Part shown: positions 7,895 to 17,017 of the stretch, in pieces
How positions within the stretch are numbered: the stretch's first letter is position 1
How the letters are laid out: each line of letters starts with the position of its first letter
Made by a program: the position numbers and the translations under genes
NCBI GenBank assembly: GCA_023399035.1
Contig: JAEWQX010000005.1
Location: 1 to 36,477, forward strand
Length of the DNA: 36,477 nucleotides
Origin: Bacillota bacterium
Lineage (GTDB): Bacteria; Bacillota; Clostridia; Clostridiales; Clostridiaceae
Direction: 5' to 3'
The notes under the pieces: model-generated
The model's database searches: none
What the model saw: the letters and a program-made list of their open reading frames with translations, nothing else
What the model was told of the DNA's origin: nothing

Positions 7895-9389
7895 ATTCTG
7901 TTTCTCCAAAGCCTCCCAGATAAGCAAATATTGAAAAAGTTATTACCATTACTGCAAAGTTGTTTATCATAGGATAGTAGACAGAACAATACTTTGAAAA
8001 GATTGATACAGTAATGAACACTAGCACTGCTAGAAGAAGATAGATTATGATATTATATCCATTTATATTAATATCAATATGTTTCTTTACTTCATGAATA
8101 TTTAGTAAAAAGCTTATGCTGCATGCAATACACATTGTAATGCTGTATCCAAATATATTTATGGAGTGGATTGAAGTAAATATATACAGGCATATTAATT
8201 CAGAAACAGCTTCTATAAGTGAATTTCTAAGTATAATACTCTGTCTATTCAAGCCATTTAGTATTCCAAACATGGTTAATGAAGTAAAAATTATTGGAGC
8301 AGATAAGGAAGAGAATCTTATATAATTTCCTAAATCATCTCGTCCAAAAAACATCTGTCCAAGGTTTACTGGAACAATATTGCATATTATTGCAGTTGCA
8401 AGACCAAGGAGAAATGCCAGTTTGATTACTTTTCGTATTCTTAATGAAGCTTCGTATTCTTTACCTTGATTTAAAGTCTGTGATAAATCAGGGATAATCA
8501 ATGTATTTATAGTTGAAACTACAATCATTGGAATTGTAATTATGCACATTGCCATACCATTATACTTACCTATCATGCTCAATGCTTCAGAATAGTCAAA
8601 TCCAGCAGAAATCAATCTTCTCGGTACTATTAAAGTGGCAAGTGTTCCAATAATATTGGTAAGGAAGCCATTTATGCAGAGAGGAATAGATATACATATT
8701 ACGTCAAATAAAAGTTGTGAGCTGCTTTCTGGTTTTTCCAGTGAAGGAGGCATTTTTTTTATGGAATATCTATAATAAATATATAAGAAAAAAAGGCTTT
8801 GGAATTCTCCTATACATAAAGCAACTGTTGCAAGTGTAACCATAGACTCCAAAGACTGAGCTTGAGTCAAAAAAATAAGGATACTCACAGTTACAATCCT
8901 CATTGCTTTTTCAAATATATCTATAATAGCAGGGACAGTAATTCTTGAAGTGCCATAAAAATATCCTTTGAAGATGTTTGATATTGCAATACATACCATT
9001 GCGGGACATATTACTCTGATTGCACTGATTGTTCTTATATCATTCACGCCATACTTTCCTATAATAGGTGCAGATACAAATACAATTATTCCTATAAATA
9101 ATGCCCATGTTACATTAAATATACTGACAACACGTATTGTTTTTGTAATATTATTATGTTCACCTTTCTGTGCATAAACTGCTGATATTTTTGATATGGA
9201 TGCAACAATACCTGCAGACATAAGACATATAAATAAATTGTAAATAGGCATAACAAGGTTATATAGTCCCATGCCTTCGGGGCCTAATACTTTTGAAAGG
9301 TAAATTGAAAATATAAATCCTAATATACCAGTAGTTATATTAGAAACTGTTAACAAAAATGAATTCTTAAAAAAATTGTCCTGATCCAA
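7893..9389 (-). CDS. spoVB: Stage V sporulation protein B-like flippase
   Basis: The protein has 498 residues and about 14 membrane segments. The N-terminus is close to the SpoVB pattern: KNSFLLTVSNITTGILGFIF, then YLSKVLGPEGMGLYNLV. SpoVB is the MOP-family lipid flippase needed for spore cortex peptidoglycan. The start is a TTG (9387-9389 on this strand) with AAGGAG about nine bases upstream. It is transcribed alone, divergent from the beta-propeller gene and convergent with its paralogue. I looked for a sigma-E type promoter in the 190-base upstream gap and found nothing convincing. The gene symbol is probable, since two paralogues are present. Confidence 0.8.
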   Translation of the reverse strand: MDQDNFFKNSFLLTVSNITTGILGFIFSIYLSKVLGPEGMGLYNLVMPIYNLFICLMSAGIVASISKISAVYAQKGEHNNITKTIRVVSIFNVTWALFIGIIVFVSAPIIGKYGVNDIRTISAIRVICPAMVCIAISNIFKGYFYGTSRITVPAIIDIFEKAMRIVTVSILIFLTQAQSLESMVTLATVALCIGEFQSLFFLYIYYRYSIKKMPPSLEKPESSSQLLFDVICISIPLCINGFLTNIIGTLATLIVPRRLISAGFDYSEALSMIGKYNGMAMCIITIPMIVVSTINTLIIPDLSQTLNQGKEYEASLRIRKVIKLAFLLGLATAIICNIVPVNLGQMFFGRDDLGNYIRFSSLSAPIIFTSLTMFGILNGLNRQSIILRNSLIEAVSELICLYIFTSIHSINIFGYSITMCIACSISFLLNIHEVKKHIDININGYNIIIYLLLAVLVFITVSIFSKYCSVYYPMINNFAVMVITFSIFAYLGGFGETE

Positions 9390-9579
9390 AGTTACTCACT
9401 CCTTTGATTAATATTATGATTTATGACAAAGAAAAATTCTAAATATTATAAATGTAAATAAATTTCACCATTCAATAAGGTCTTATTTTACATATCTCAA
9501 AATATAATCTTAATGAGAAAGGATTTTAGCACGTATGTCTAATAAATATAGTGAGAGGTTTGGAATGAGGTGAGATATT

Positions 9580-10878
9580 GTGAAGCACTTTTTAAAGTTT
9601 GTGGTTATTTCCATAATTATTGTAGTTGCAGCATTTGCTCTTGTTGAGATATCTGATAAATATAAAGTGAATGTATTAAGGAATAATGTAACATGGAGCA
9701 TTGATAATAAAAATTGCAAGGAGGCAGTTGATTTTGATAAAGATGAAGATGGAAATACATATGTTGCGTATAAAGACTGCATAAAAATTATTAGAGGAGA
9801 AGGAAGAGAAGATATACTGTTAAAGAATTCTTCCTTAAATATAGAAAATATACTGCTTTACAATAATAAAATTTATTATATCTCTGATGATAAATTATAT
9901 GAATATGATATTTCTGGCAATGAAAATAAAGCTATCTTAGAGGACATCCCTTATAAAGGCAAAAATCTTGATAGGAAATTAATAGTAAAGGATTCAAAAT
10001 TGCTACTTGCAATAGGAAGTGCCACAAATTCAGGGATTGCTGATAATGATGGGACATGTGATATAAATGAAATTCCATATGATTCAAGCCCTATAAACAT
10101 TACGCTTGCAGGGAATAATTACGGTGAAAAGAATACAGGAGCATTTATGGCTTATGGTAATTCAAGCTTAAAGGGTCAGAAGATAGAGGCTAGAAAGTTA
10201 GCTAACAGTTCTATAGTGGAGATAGATATCAATAACAACAGCAATAACATGTCTTTATTTGCATGTGGAATAAGAAATATAACAGGATGGGATATTGATA
10301 GCGATAACAATCTTATCTGCATAGTTGGAGGAATGGAGGATACGGGAGACAGGCCAATAAAGAGAGACTTTGATTATTTATATAAAATAGAGAAAAATAA
10401 CTGGTATGGATGGCCAGACTTTAGTGGAGGAGATCCAATTGATTCTCCTAGATTTAAGGGAGACAAGCCAATAGATAAGATAATAGAAAATCAGCCCAAC
10501 AAAATAGTTTCAGGTCCGTTATATCAGTTTGATGATTTAAGTTCCATGAGATATCTTGCCATAGACAGCAGAGGCGACATTTTTGAAAAAGATACTGGTG
10601 TTTATTATGATAAAAATAAAAATATGATTTCTTTGATGAACAGGGATCTTGCTATAAGCAGGCTTCTAAAGCTGAAAGAAAACAGTGTTGTTAAAGGAAT
10701 AAAAATAAAAGGGGATTCGGTATACATTCTTGACATCGGAATTGGATGTATCTATAAATTAAGCTGTAATGATGGGCGTATGTTATTTAATCTTCCTAGA
10801 AGTGTTATCATATTTATAATGATTTTACTTGGAATACTTGTATTTATATTTATGTACAAGTATAATTCAAGAAAATAA
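9580..10878 (+). CDS. Membrane-anchored beta-propeller protein related to glucose/sorbosone dehydrogenases
   Basis: A membrane segment at residues 5-24 acts as signal anchor, about 370 extracytoplasmic residues follow, and a second membrane helix lies near 405-425 before a short basic tail. The middle has the hallmark pieces of the GSDH (PQQ-type soluble aldose dehydrogenase) propeller: GIRNITGWDID, a DFDYLYKIEKNN stretch and WYGWPDFSGGDP. The usual GHRNP motif reads GIRNI here, so redox activity is doubtful; a binding role is equally possible. The GTG start follows GAGGTGAG by a few bases. The gene is monocistronic, with a terminator behind it. The substrate is unknown, and I saw no PQQ synthesis genes here. 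Confidence 0.7.
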   Translation: MKHFLKFVVISIIIVVAAFALVEISDKYKVNVLRNNVTWSIDNKNCKEAVDFDKDEDGNTYVAYKDCIKIIRGEGREDILLKNSSLNIENILLYNNKIYYISDDKLYEYDISGNENKAILEDIPYKGKNLDRKLIVKDSKLLLAIGSATNSGIADNDGTCDINEIPYDSSPINITLAGNNYGEKNTGAFMAYGNSSLKGQKIEARKLANSSIVEIDINNNSNNMSLFACGIRNITGWDIDSDNNLICIVGGMEDTGDRPIKRDFDYLYKIEKNNWYGWPDFSGGDPIDSPRFKGDKPIDKIIENQPNKIVSGPLYQFDDLSSMRYLAIDSRGDIFEKDTGVYYDKNKNMISLMNRDLAISRLLKLKENSVVKGIKIKGDSVYILDIGIGCIYKLSCNDGRMLFNLPRSVIIFIMILLGILVFIFMYKYNSRK

Positions 10879-10946
10879 AATTTATATTTAGATGTATTTA
10901 TATGGGCTTCAAAGAAAATAATAAATGAAATATATTTATAATGAAA

Positions 10947-10984
10947 AACTGCAGTGTTACTTAAACTACTGCAGCTTTTTTAGT
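10947..10984 (+). terminator. Rho-independent terminator after the propeller gene
   Basis: CTGCAGT (10949-10955) pairs with ACTGCAG (10968-10974), followed by CTTTTTT. The rest of the 299-base gap 10879-11177 holds only A/T-rich sequence and a weak TATAAT at 11149-11154; I see nothing else in it. Confidence 0.65.
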
Positions 10985-11177
10985 TGTTGAGATTATTCAC
11001 CATGGTATTAGTATCAAGATATATTTAGAGAGATAATTTAACATAATAATATATTCATTAATGGAACTCTGTTATTTAGGCAGGTAAATATGTTTATTTT
11101 AAAGTGTGTAAAAAAATGGTAAAATTAACTTGTGTTCATTAGGAAATCTATAATATTAAAAATAAAGGGTGAGAAGA

Positions 11178-11732
11178 ATGGGAAAAACAATAATTATCAA
11201 TTTAGAAAAGGTTAATATACATGGGGATATACTTGATGTTGGTGAGCAGAATCTTGGTGTAATATATAATCTTACAAAAGAAGCTCAGGAAGAAATGAGT
11301 CTGGATTATGTCAATGAGGAAACAAAAGTTGAATTAAAAAATTCCACTTATAATGCATGTACTTTTTTCTTTGAATTAAATAAGATATGGACAGCTATAG
11401 AAAAAGAAAATATTATCAAAGAAGTGTATAAATATATTAAAAGTGATGGGGAAATATTAGTATGGGATATTAATAAAGAAAGAGGAAAAGTATTTAATAA
11501 TAAGATAAAAGTAATACTACCAAAAGGCAATATTAAAGAATTTACATTTAAGAACTTAAATGTTCTTACTTCATCAAATATAGAAGAAACAAAAAAAATT
11601 CTTGAAAAATACTTCAATATAGAAGAAACTAAAGCATGGGAAGATATTTTTTTTATAAGAGGAAAAAAATGCGAGACAAATGTAAAAGAAGAGGAGACAA
11701 ATAAAAATGAAGGTTTTACTTACAGCGATTAA
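11178..11732 (+). CDS. Methyltransferase-like protein (degenerate class I SAM-dependent fold)
   Basis: This is a 184-residue cytosolic protein. Its N-terminal ILDVGEQNLGVIYNL resembles the SAM-binding motif I of class I methyltransferases (normally D-x-G-x-G), but without the glycine-rich loop. YNACTFFFELNKIW then sits where the motif IV strand and helix would be. The tail is lysine- and glutamate-rich. I regard it as a reduced or inactive methyltransferase relative, with no known function. I chose ATG 11178, five bases after AGGGTGAG; the GTG at 11169 lies within that ribosome site. It overlaps the next gene by 26 bases, so the two are translationally coupled and probably work together. Confidence 0.65.
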   Translation: MGKTIIINLEKVNIHGDILDVGEQNLGVIYNLTKEAQEEMSLDYVNEETKVELKNSTYNACTFFFELNKIWTAIEKENIIKEVYKYIKSDGEILVWDINKERGKVFNNKIKVILPKGNIKEFTFKNLNVLTSSNIEETKKILEKYFNIEETKAWEDIFFIRGKKCETNVKEEETNKNEGFTYSD

Positions 11733-13368
11733 CTCAAAGTATATACACAGCAATCTTGCCATAAGATACTTGAGAAGTTTTACAAAAGACTTAGATTATG
11801 AAGGAAAAATAAAGGAATTTACTATCAATGACAGGGAAGAAAGAATTCTTGAAGAAATAATGAGGGAAAAGCCTGATATAGTTGCTTTTTCAACATATAT
11901 ATGGAATGTTGAAATGATTTCAAGAATATCTAATCTGATAAAGAGAGTAGATTCAAAGATAGAGATTTTATATGGAGGTCCTGAAGTTTCATTTGATGCA
12001 AGAACGTATCTGAAAGAAAATGTGGGTGAATATGTAATTGAAGGAGAAGGAGAGAAAACATACAGGGATTTTATCTTATATAAGTTAGGTAAAATGGAAT
12101 TAGAAGAGGTACGTGGTTTACATTATAAAATTAATGGTGAAGTATATTCTAATGAAAAAAGACCATTAATGAATATGGATGAAATAGTATTCCCTTATGA
12201 AGAAGATGAAGACTTGAGTAATAAAATAGTTTATTATGAAGCATCAAGGGGATGCCCGTTCAATTGTAAATACTGTCTTTCATCTACAAGTCATGGAGTT
12301 AGGTTCTTAGACATAGACAGAGTGCGCGAAGAACTTAAATATTTTATAGATAAGAAAGTGAGACTTGTGAAATTTGTTGATCGTACTTTTAACTGCAATC
12401 ACAAATTTGCTATGGCAATATGGGAATACCTTATAGATGCAGATACAGAAACTCAGTTCCATTTTGAAATATCAGCAGATATATTAAAGGATGCTGAAAT
12501 AAAGCTTCTTTCAAGAGCACCTGAAGGAAGATTCCAGTTTGAAGTTGGAGTACAGACTACAAATGATGATGTTCTTAGAAATATCAATAGATTTGTAAAC
12601 TTCAGCGATATAAAAGAAAAAGTTGAAGAGCTTATGGCCATAAAGAATATAAAGCAGCATCTTGATCTTATTGCAGGACTTCCAGGTGAGGATTATAACT
12701 CATTTATTAAATCTTTCAATGATGTATATAGTATAAGACCGGAAGAAATACAGCTTGGATTCTTAAAGCTCCTTAAGGGTTCATCCATGAGAGAAGAAGC
12801 TGAAGTATATGGAATGGAGTTTTCACCATATCCACCATATGAAATTTTAAAGACTAACCTTGTGAGCTATGAAGAAATGCTTAAATTAAAAAAAGTTGAA
12901 GAAATGGTTGATAAGTATTATAATTCAGGGAAATTTAATTATATAATAAAATATTTTGAAAATAAATTTGATAGTCCGTTTGAGTTTTACTATGAATTAG
13001 GAATGTTTTTTGAGAATAAGGGATATTTTAATAAAAATATAGGAAACATAGAATATTATAAAGTATTTTTAGATTTTAACGATAAAATACTACAGGGCAA
13101 CAATAAATTTTTGAATGAAATAGTTAAATTTAATTATTTGTTATATAATAAGAAAAGAGGGCTTCCAGACTTCTTAAGAAGTAGTATGCTTAAAGAAGAA
13201 GAAAAAGAAATCAAGGCAGCACTTAGAGAACAATATTCATTCAAGGAATATCATCTTGAAAAATTCAATATAGATTTAAATCAATATGTAAATGACGGAA
13301 CAATAAAGGAAAATGAATCATATTACCTATTTGATAATTACGGTTCATATATAAATATTAATTTGTAA
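11707..13368 (+). CDS. B12-binding-domain radical SAM protein
   Basis: Residues 1-130 form a cobalamin-binding Rossmann-like domain (KVLLTAINSKYIHSNLA at the start, ILYGGPEVSF later). The radical SAM domain follows, with its 4Fe-4S cysteines in GCPFNCKYC (C183, C187, C190). The last 170 residues match the C-terminal region I associate with the DUF4080 group. Members use SAM radical chemistry, often with cobalamin, for methylations or rearrangements; the substrate of this 553-residue type is not established to my knowledge. It may also exist with no B12 bound, since the DxHxxG motif is absent from the N-terminal domain. Its ATG lies inside the preceding gene. Confidence 0.82.
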   Translation: MKVLLTAINSKYIHSNLAIRYLRSFTKDLDYEGKIKEFTINDREERILEEIMREKPDIVAFSTYIWNVEMISRISNLIKRVDSKIEILYGGPEVSFDARTYLKENVGEYVIEGEGEKTYRDFILYKLGKMELEEVRGLHYKINGEVYSNEKRPLMNMDEIVFPYEEDEDLSNKIVYYEASRGCPFNCKYCLSSTSHGVRFLDIDRVREELKYFIDKKVRLVKFVDRTFNCNHKFAMAIWEYLIDADTETQFHFEISADILKDAEIKLLSRAPEGRFQFEVGVQTTNDDVLRNINRFVNFSDIKEKVEELMAIKNIKQHLDLIAGLPGEDYNSFIKSFNDVYSIRPEEIQLGFLKLLKGSSMREEAEVYGMEFSPYPPYEILKTNLVSYEEMLKLKKVEEMVDKYYNSGKFNYIIKYFENKFDSPFEFYYELGMFFENKGYFNKNIGNIEYYKVFLDFNDKILQGNNKFLNEIVKFNYLLYNKKRGLPDFLRSSMLKEEEKEIKAALREQYSFKEYHLEKFNIDLNQYVNDGTIKENESYYLFDNYGSYININL

Positions 13369-13479
13369 ATAAAATTTAATGTAAATTTAATATATGCTGA
13401 AATATTAGTGAAATCAATAAATACATTAAATTTATATCTAGATAATTACATAGCTTGTATTCCTTTTAGGTTAAAATTG

Positions 13480-13508
13480 TTGAAAAATATACATACAGCG
13501 TGTATAAT
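13480..13508 (+). promoter_or_regulatory. Sigma-A promoter of the V-ATPase operon
   Basis: TTGAAA (13480-13485) and a perfect TATAAT (13503-13508) are spaced by 17 bp. The predicted start near 13515 gives a leader of about 80 bases before ntpF. It is the only strong promoter I find ahead of the nine genes. Confidence 0.75.
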
Positions 13509-13597
13509 AAAACAAGTACAAAGTAATTAATACTATATAAAGTATTAATATATATTATTTTCTTTTTTACATTGAAGGCATTAAAGGTGGTGATATT

Positions 13598-13924
13598 TTG
13601 GCATTAGAAGCAATCGAAGAAATCAAACAAACTGAGGCTAAGGCTAAGGATATTGTTAAAAATGCAAATACTGAAGCCAAAGAACTTGTTCAAAGGGCTA
13701 TAAGTCAAGCAAATGAGCAATATAATGACGTTTTAGCTAAAGCAAAAGAAAAAGCTGATAAGCTTATAAAAGAAGCAGTTGATATGGGTAAGAAAGAAGC
13801 AGAACCTATATTAGCAAAAGGCAGAAAAGAATCTGAAGATATATTAAATGTATCTGAAGAGAAAAAACTTAATGCTGTAAAATTAGTGGTTGAGAGGATA
13901 GTGAAAGTTCATGGCAATAGTTAA
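13598..13924 (+). CDS. ntpF: V-type ATPase subunit G/H (NtpF), peripheral stalk
   Basis: This 108-residue protein is nearly all charged coiled coil, with repeated A-K-(E/D)-A heptads such as AKAKDIVKNANTEAKELV. That matches the small stalk subunit that pairs with subunit E to form the peripheral stator of A/V-type ATPases. It is the first gene of the operon, as in E. hirae. The start is TTG 13598, seven bases behind AGGTGG. Its end overlaps ntpI by 14 bases, implying coupled translation. Confidence 0.88.
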   Translation: MALEAIEEIKQTEAKAKDIVKNANTEAKELVQRAISQANEQYNDVLAKAKEKADKLIKEAVDMGKKEAEPILAKGRKESEDILNVSEEKKLNAVKLVVERIVKVHGNS

Positions 13925-15866
13925 GATGAATAAATTCACTTTGTTAGCCTTTGAATCAAAAAAGGAAGCATTACTTGAAAAGCTACAAGGTTTTTCAAAT
14001 GCAGAATTCATTGATCTTCAAGATGAAACACTTCAAGAAGATAATGAAATTCTTAAGGATTTAACTAAAGATGCAGTTGATTCCGATATAGCAAAGTGGG
14101 AAGAGCAATTATCAAAGGTTAAATTTGCCCTACAGTTTTTACAAGACTATGTGCCTAAACAATCAATGCTTCAATCTTTACGTACTGAAAAGCTTTCATT
14201 AAGTCTAAGTGAACTTGAAAGCAAAGTAAAGTCAAGCAAGTGGGAAGCTATCTATGACAAGGTTAAGTCAAAAGATGATGAGTTAACTAAGTTAGAAAAT
14301 GAAAAGACGAAGTTACAAGGTACTGTACAAAGTTTACAACCATATGAAAACTTCGATGCGCCTTTAGGTTCATTAAAAGAACTTGAAGAAACTGTATATT
14401 TCTTGGGAAGTGTTGCAAATCAATATGAAGGAGCTTTAAACAGCGATTTAAATGATTGTTATGTTGAAGTTGTATCTAAGAATAATCAAGATACATATTT
14501 CTTTGCATTATGTAACAAAGATAATGCTGAAAATGCAGCTGAAATACTAAGAGGGTTTGGATTTACTCCTTTTAAGACAGAGGAAGAAGATGCTCCTCTA
14601 AAGCTAATTCACGATTACAATGAAAGAATTTCTTTAATTGAATCAGATAAGTTCATCATAAAAGAAGAATTAGCTGGTTATGATGATGAATTAAAAAAAT
14701 TACAATTAGCTTATGAGTACTATAACAACCTAGTAGGAAGAAAAAATGTTGCAACTAAGTTCTTAAAGACTGAAACTGTATCATTAATTCAAGGTTGGGT
14801 ACCAGTTAAGCATAATGAAAAGTTTACTAAAATTGCTGACGAAGTTTTAGGTGAAGATTATTACTTAAACTTTGAAGATGTAAAAGAAGAAGAAATTGAT
14901 GATGTACCAATAGCATTAGAAAATAATGCATTGAATTCAGCATTTGAAGATGTTACAACTATGTATGCTCTTCCAAAGTATAATGAGGTTGACCCTACAC
15001 CAGTAGTTACACCATTCTACTTAGTATTCTTTGGAATGATGGTAGCTGATATGGGATATGGACTTCTTATGTTGATAGGTACAATATTAGCGCTTAAGTT
15101 ATTTAAGTTTGATGATGGAATGAAGAAGATGATTAAATTCTTCCATTACTTAAGTTATCCTACAATTGCATTTGGTGCAATTTATGGATCATTCTTTGGT
15201 GATTTATTCCCTAATTTACCTAGATTATTAGATACATCAACTGATGTTATGTCAATACTTGCATTATCAGTAGTATTTGGTGCAATTCAAATATTCTTTG
15301 GATTGGGAATGAAAGCTTATGTATTATGTAAACTTGGTAAGCCTTTAGATGCATTAATGGATGCAGGTTCATGGGCATTAACATTAATATCACTTGGATT
15401 ACTTGCAGGAGGTATGTTCTTAGATATGCCTGTCCTTGGAACAGTTGGTAAAGTTGGTGCAATAATTGGTGCTATCTCAATTGTAGTTACTCAAGGTAGA
15501 ATGATGCCAAGTACAGGTGGTAAGATAGGTCAAGGTTTATATGAATTATACAATATTACAGGTTATGTAGGAGACTTAGTTTCTTATACAAGACTTATGG
15601 CCATAGGATTATCAGGTGGATCTATTGCAGGTGCTGTTAATATGATCATGGCGATGGTACCAGGTCCAATCGGAGTATTCTTAGTAGGTCCATTAATATT
15701 TATAATATTCCAGACAGTAAACTTATTATTATCACTATTAAGTGGATACGTTCATACATTAAGATTAACTTATGTTGAATATTTCGGAAAGTTCTATGAT
15801 GGTGGAGGAAGAGCCTTTAAACCATTTGAAACAAAAAATGAATATATTAATTTAACAAGAGAGTAG
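13911..15866 (+). CDS. ntpI: V-type ATPase subunit I (a-subunit), ion channel stator
   Basis: The 651-residue protein has a soluble, coiled-coil-rich N-terminal half (residues 1-330) that binds the stalks. A C-terminal half with seven to eight membrane helices forms the ion half-channels beside the proteolipid ring. The family motif is GDLVSYTRLMAIGLSG, and R561 in it is the candidate for the essential channel arginine. A second arginine, R618 in HTLRLTYVEYFGKFYDGGG, is conserved at the spacing I remember from E. hirae NtpI. There is no sign of truncation. Confidence 0.93.
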   Translation: MAIVKMNKFTLLAFESKKEALLEKLQGFSNAEFIDLQDETLQEDNEILKDLTKDAVDSDIAKWEEQLSKVKFALQFLQDYVPKQSMLQSLRTEKLSLSLSELESKVKSSKWEAIYDKVKSKDDELTKLENEKTKLQGTVQSLQPYENFDAPLGSLKELEETVYFLGSVANQYEGALNSDLNDCYVEVVSKNNQDTYFFALCNKDNAENAAEILRGFGFTPFKTEEEDAPLKLIHDYNERISLIESDKFIIKEELAGYDDELKKLQLAYEYYNNLVGRKNVATKFLKTETVSLIQGWVPVKHNEKFTKIADEVLGEDYYLNFEDVKEEEIDDVPIALENNALNSAFEDVTTMYALPKYNEVDPTPVVTPFYLVFFGMMVADMGYGLLMLIGTILALKLFKFDDGMKKMIKFFHYLSYPTIAFGAIYGSFFGDLFPNLPRLLDTSTDVMSILALSVVFGAIQIFFGLGMKAYVLCKLGKPLDALMDAGSWALTLISLGLLAGGMFLDMPVLGTVGKVGAIIGAISIVVTQGRMMPSTGGKIGQGLYELYNITGYVGDLVSYTRLMAIGLSGGSIAGAVNMIMAMVPGPIGVFLVGPLIFIIFQTVNLLLSLLSGYVHTLRLTYVEYFGKFYDGGGRAFKPFETKNEYINLTRE

Positions 15867-15879
15867 GAGGATTTTAAAA

Positions 15880-16374
15880 ATGGAAATGAGTTGGATTAAC
15901 TATTTCGTAGAAAGTTTTGGAGGAATGGTGTTTGGTGCACTAGGAGTTGCAATTGCAGTAGGTATGTCAGGTATAGGATCAGCTAAAGGTGTTGGTATTG
16001 TTGGTCAAAGCGCAGCAGGTTTATTATCAGAACAACCTGAAAAATTCGGTAAAGCATTAGTTCTTGAATTATTACCAGGTACACAAGGTCTTTACGGTTT
16101 CGTTATTGGTTTATTAGCATTCTTCCAATTAAGTGGAGATACTTCATTAGCTCAAGGTTTATACTTATTATTTGCTTGTTTACCAATCGCTATTACTGGA
16201 TTATGGTCAGGTATTGCTCAAGGTAAAGCTTCAGCTGCTGGTATCCAAATTTTAGCTAAGAACCCAGAACACACAACTAAAGGTATGGTATTAGCTGCCA
16301 TGGTTGAAACTTATGCATTATTAGGATTCGTTGTATCATTCTTATTAGTTAATGCTGCAGGAACTATCGCATAG
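15880..16374 (+). CDS. ntpK: V-type ATPase subunit K (16-kDa proteolipid rotor ring)
   Basis: This 164-residue protein has four membrane helices made of two fused hairpins (GIGSAKGVGIVG in the first, GIAQGKASAAGIQ in the second). The ion-carrying carboxylate is E143 in AAMVETYALLG. All Na+ ligand positions described for E. hirae NtpK (L61, T64, Q65, Y68, Q110, E139) are present here as L65, T68, Q69, Y72, Q114 and E143. The ring therefore should carry Na+ rather than H+. An additional glutamate, E63, lies just before the LPGTQGLYG segment. GTAGGAGG before the ATG is a strong ribosome site. Codon use is more C/T-ending than in flanking genes, which suggests high expression. Confidence 0.95.
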   Translation: MEMSWINYFVESFGGMVFGALGVAIAVGMSGIGSAKGVGIVGQSAAGLLSEQPEKFGKALVLELLPGTQGLYGFVIGLLAFFQLSGDTSLAQGLYLLFACLPIAITGLWSGIAQGKASAAGIQILAKNPEHTTKGMVLAAMVETYALLGFVVSFLLVNAAGTIA

Positions 16375-16414
16375 TAAAAATAGCTTAGTAGTATTAAGAT
16401 GAGGATGTGAGAAA

Positions 16415-17005
16415 ATGTCTAATTTAAGTAATTTAACTTCTAAAATCTTAAAGGATGCAGAAGATAAAAAGGCAGTCATCTTAAGCGATGCAGAGAATGA
16501 AAAAAATAAAATTCTTAGCAAAAAGCAAGAAGAAGCTAGCGCAGTTGAAAAAACTATGCTGGAAAAAGCTGAAAGAGAAGCTGCATCTAGAAAAGATAGA
16601 ATCATTTCAGGAGCTCAATTAGAAGCAAGAAATGAAAAGTTAGAAGCAAAACAAAAAGTAATCAGTGAAGTTTTTGAAACAAGTGTTAAAGAACTTTCTA
16701 ACTGCTCTGCAGAAGATTTAAAAGGATTCGTTAAAGAAGTAATTTTAAACAGTGATATTGAAGGTGAACAAAACCTTATATTAAATGCAGATGGAAAGAA
16801 AGCTATTGATGAAGATTTCGTAGCAGAAATCAACAAGGCTCTTGGAAAGAAAGCTGTTATAAAGATAGATGAAAACACTGGCGATTTTAGAGGTGGATTC
16901 ATTTTAGAAAAAGATGGCATAGAAATAAATAATACTTTTGAAGCTTTAGTAAGTTCGCTAAAGGATGATTTAAGTCTAGAAGTAGCAAGAGTGTTGTTTA
17001 GTTAA
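16415..17005 (+). CDS. ntpE: V-type ATPase subunit E, peripheral stalk
   Basis: The 196-residue length is normal. An N-terminal coiled coil (residues 1-90: SKILKDAEDKKAVILSDAE, then AEREAASRKDRIISGAQLEA) is followed by a globular C-terminal domain ending in DLSLEVARVLFS. The domain carries the family element GGFILEKDGIEINNTFEAL. It forms the stator with NtpF and binds the head. GAGG precedes the ATG by nine bases. It lies between ntpK and ntpC, as in E. hirae. Confidence 0.92.
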   Translation: MSNLSNLTSKILKDAEDKKAVILSDAENEKNKILSKKQEEASAVEKTMLEKAEREAASRKDRIISGAQLEARNEKLEAKQKVISEVFETSVKELSNCSAEDLKGFVKEVILNSDIEGEQNLILNADGKKAIDEDFVAEINKALGKKAVIKIDENTGDFRGGFILEKDGIEINNTFEALVSSLKDDLSLEVARVLFS

Positions 17006-17017
17006 GGAGGTTAACTA

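Noticed and set aside
15247..15462. Minus-strand 71-codon frame inside ntpI
   Set aside because: It is a shadow of the membrane-helix part of ntpI; its composition reflects the reverse of hydrophobic codons.
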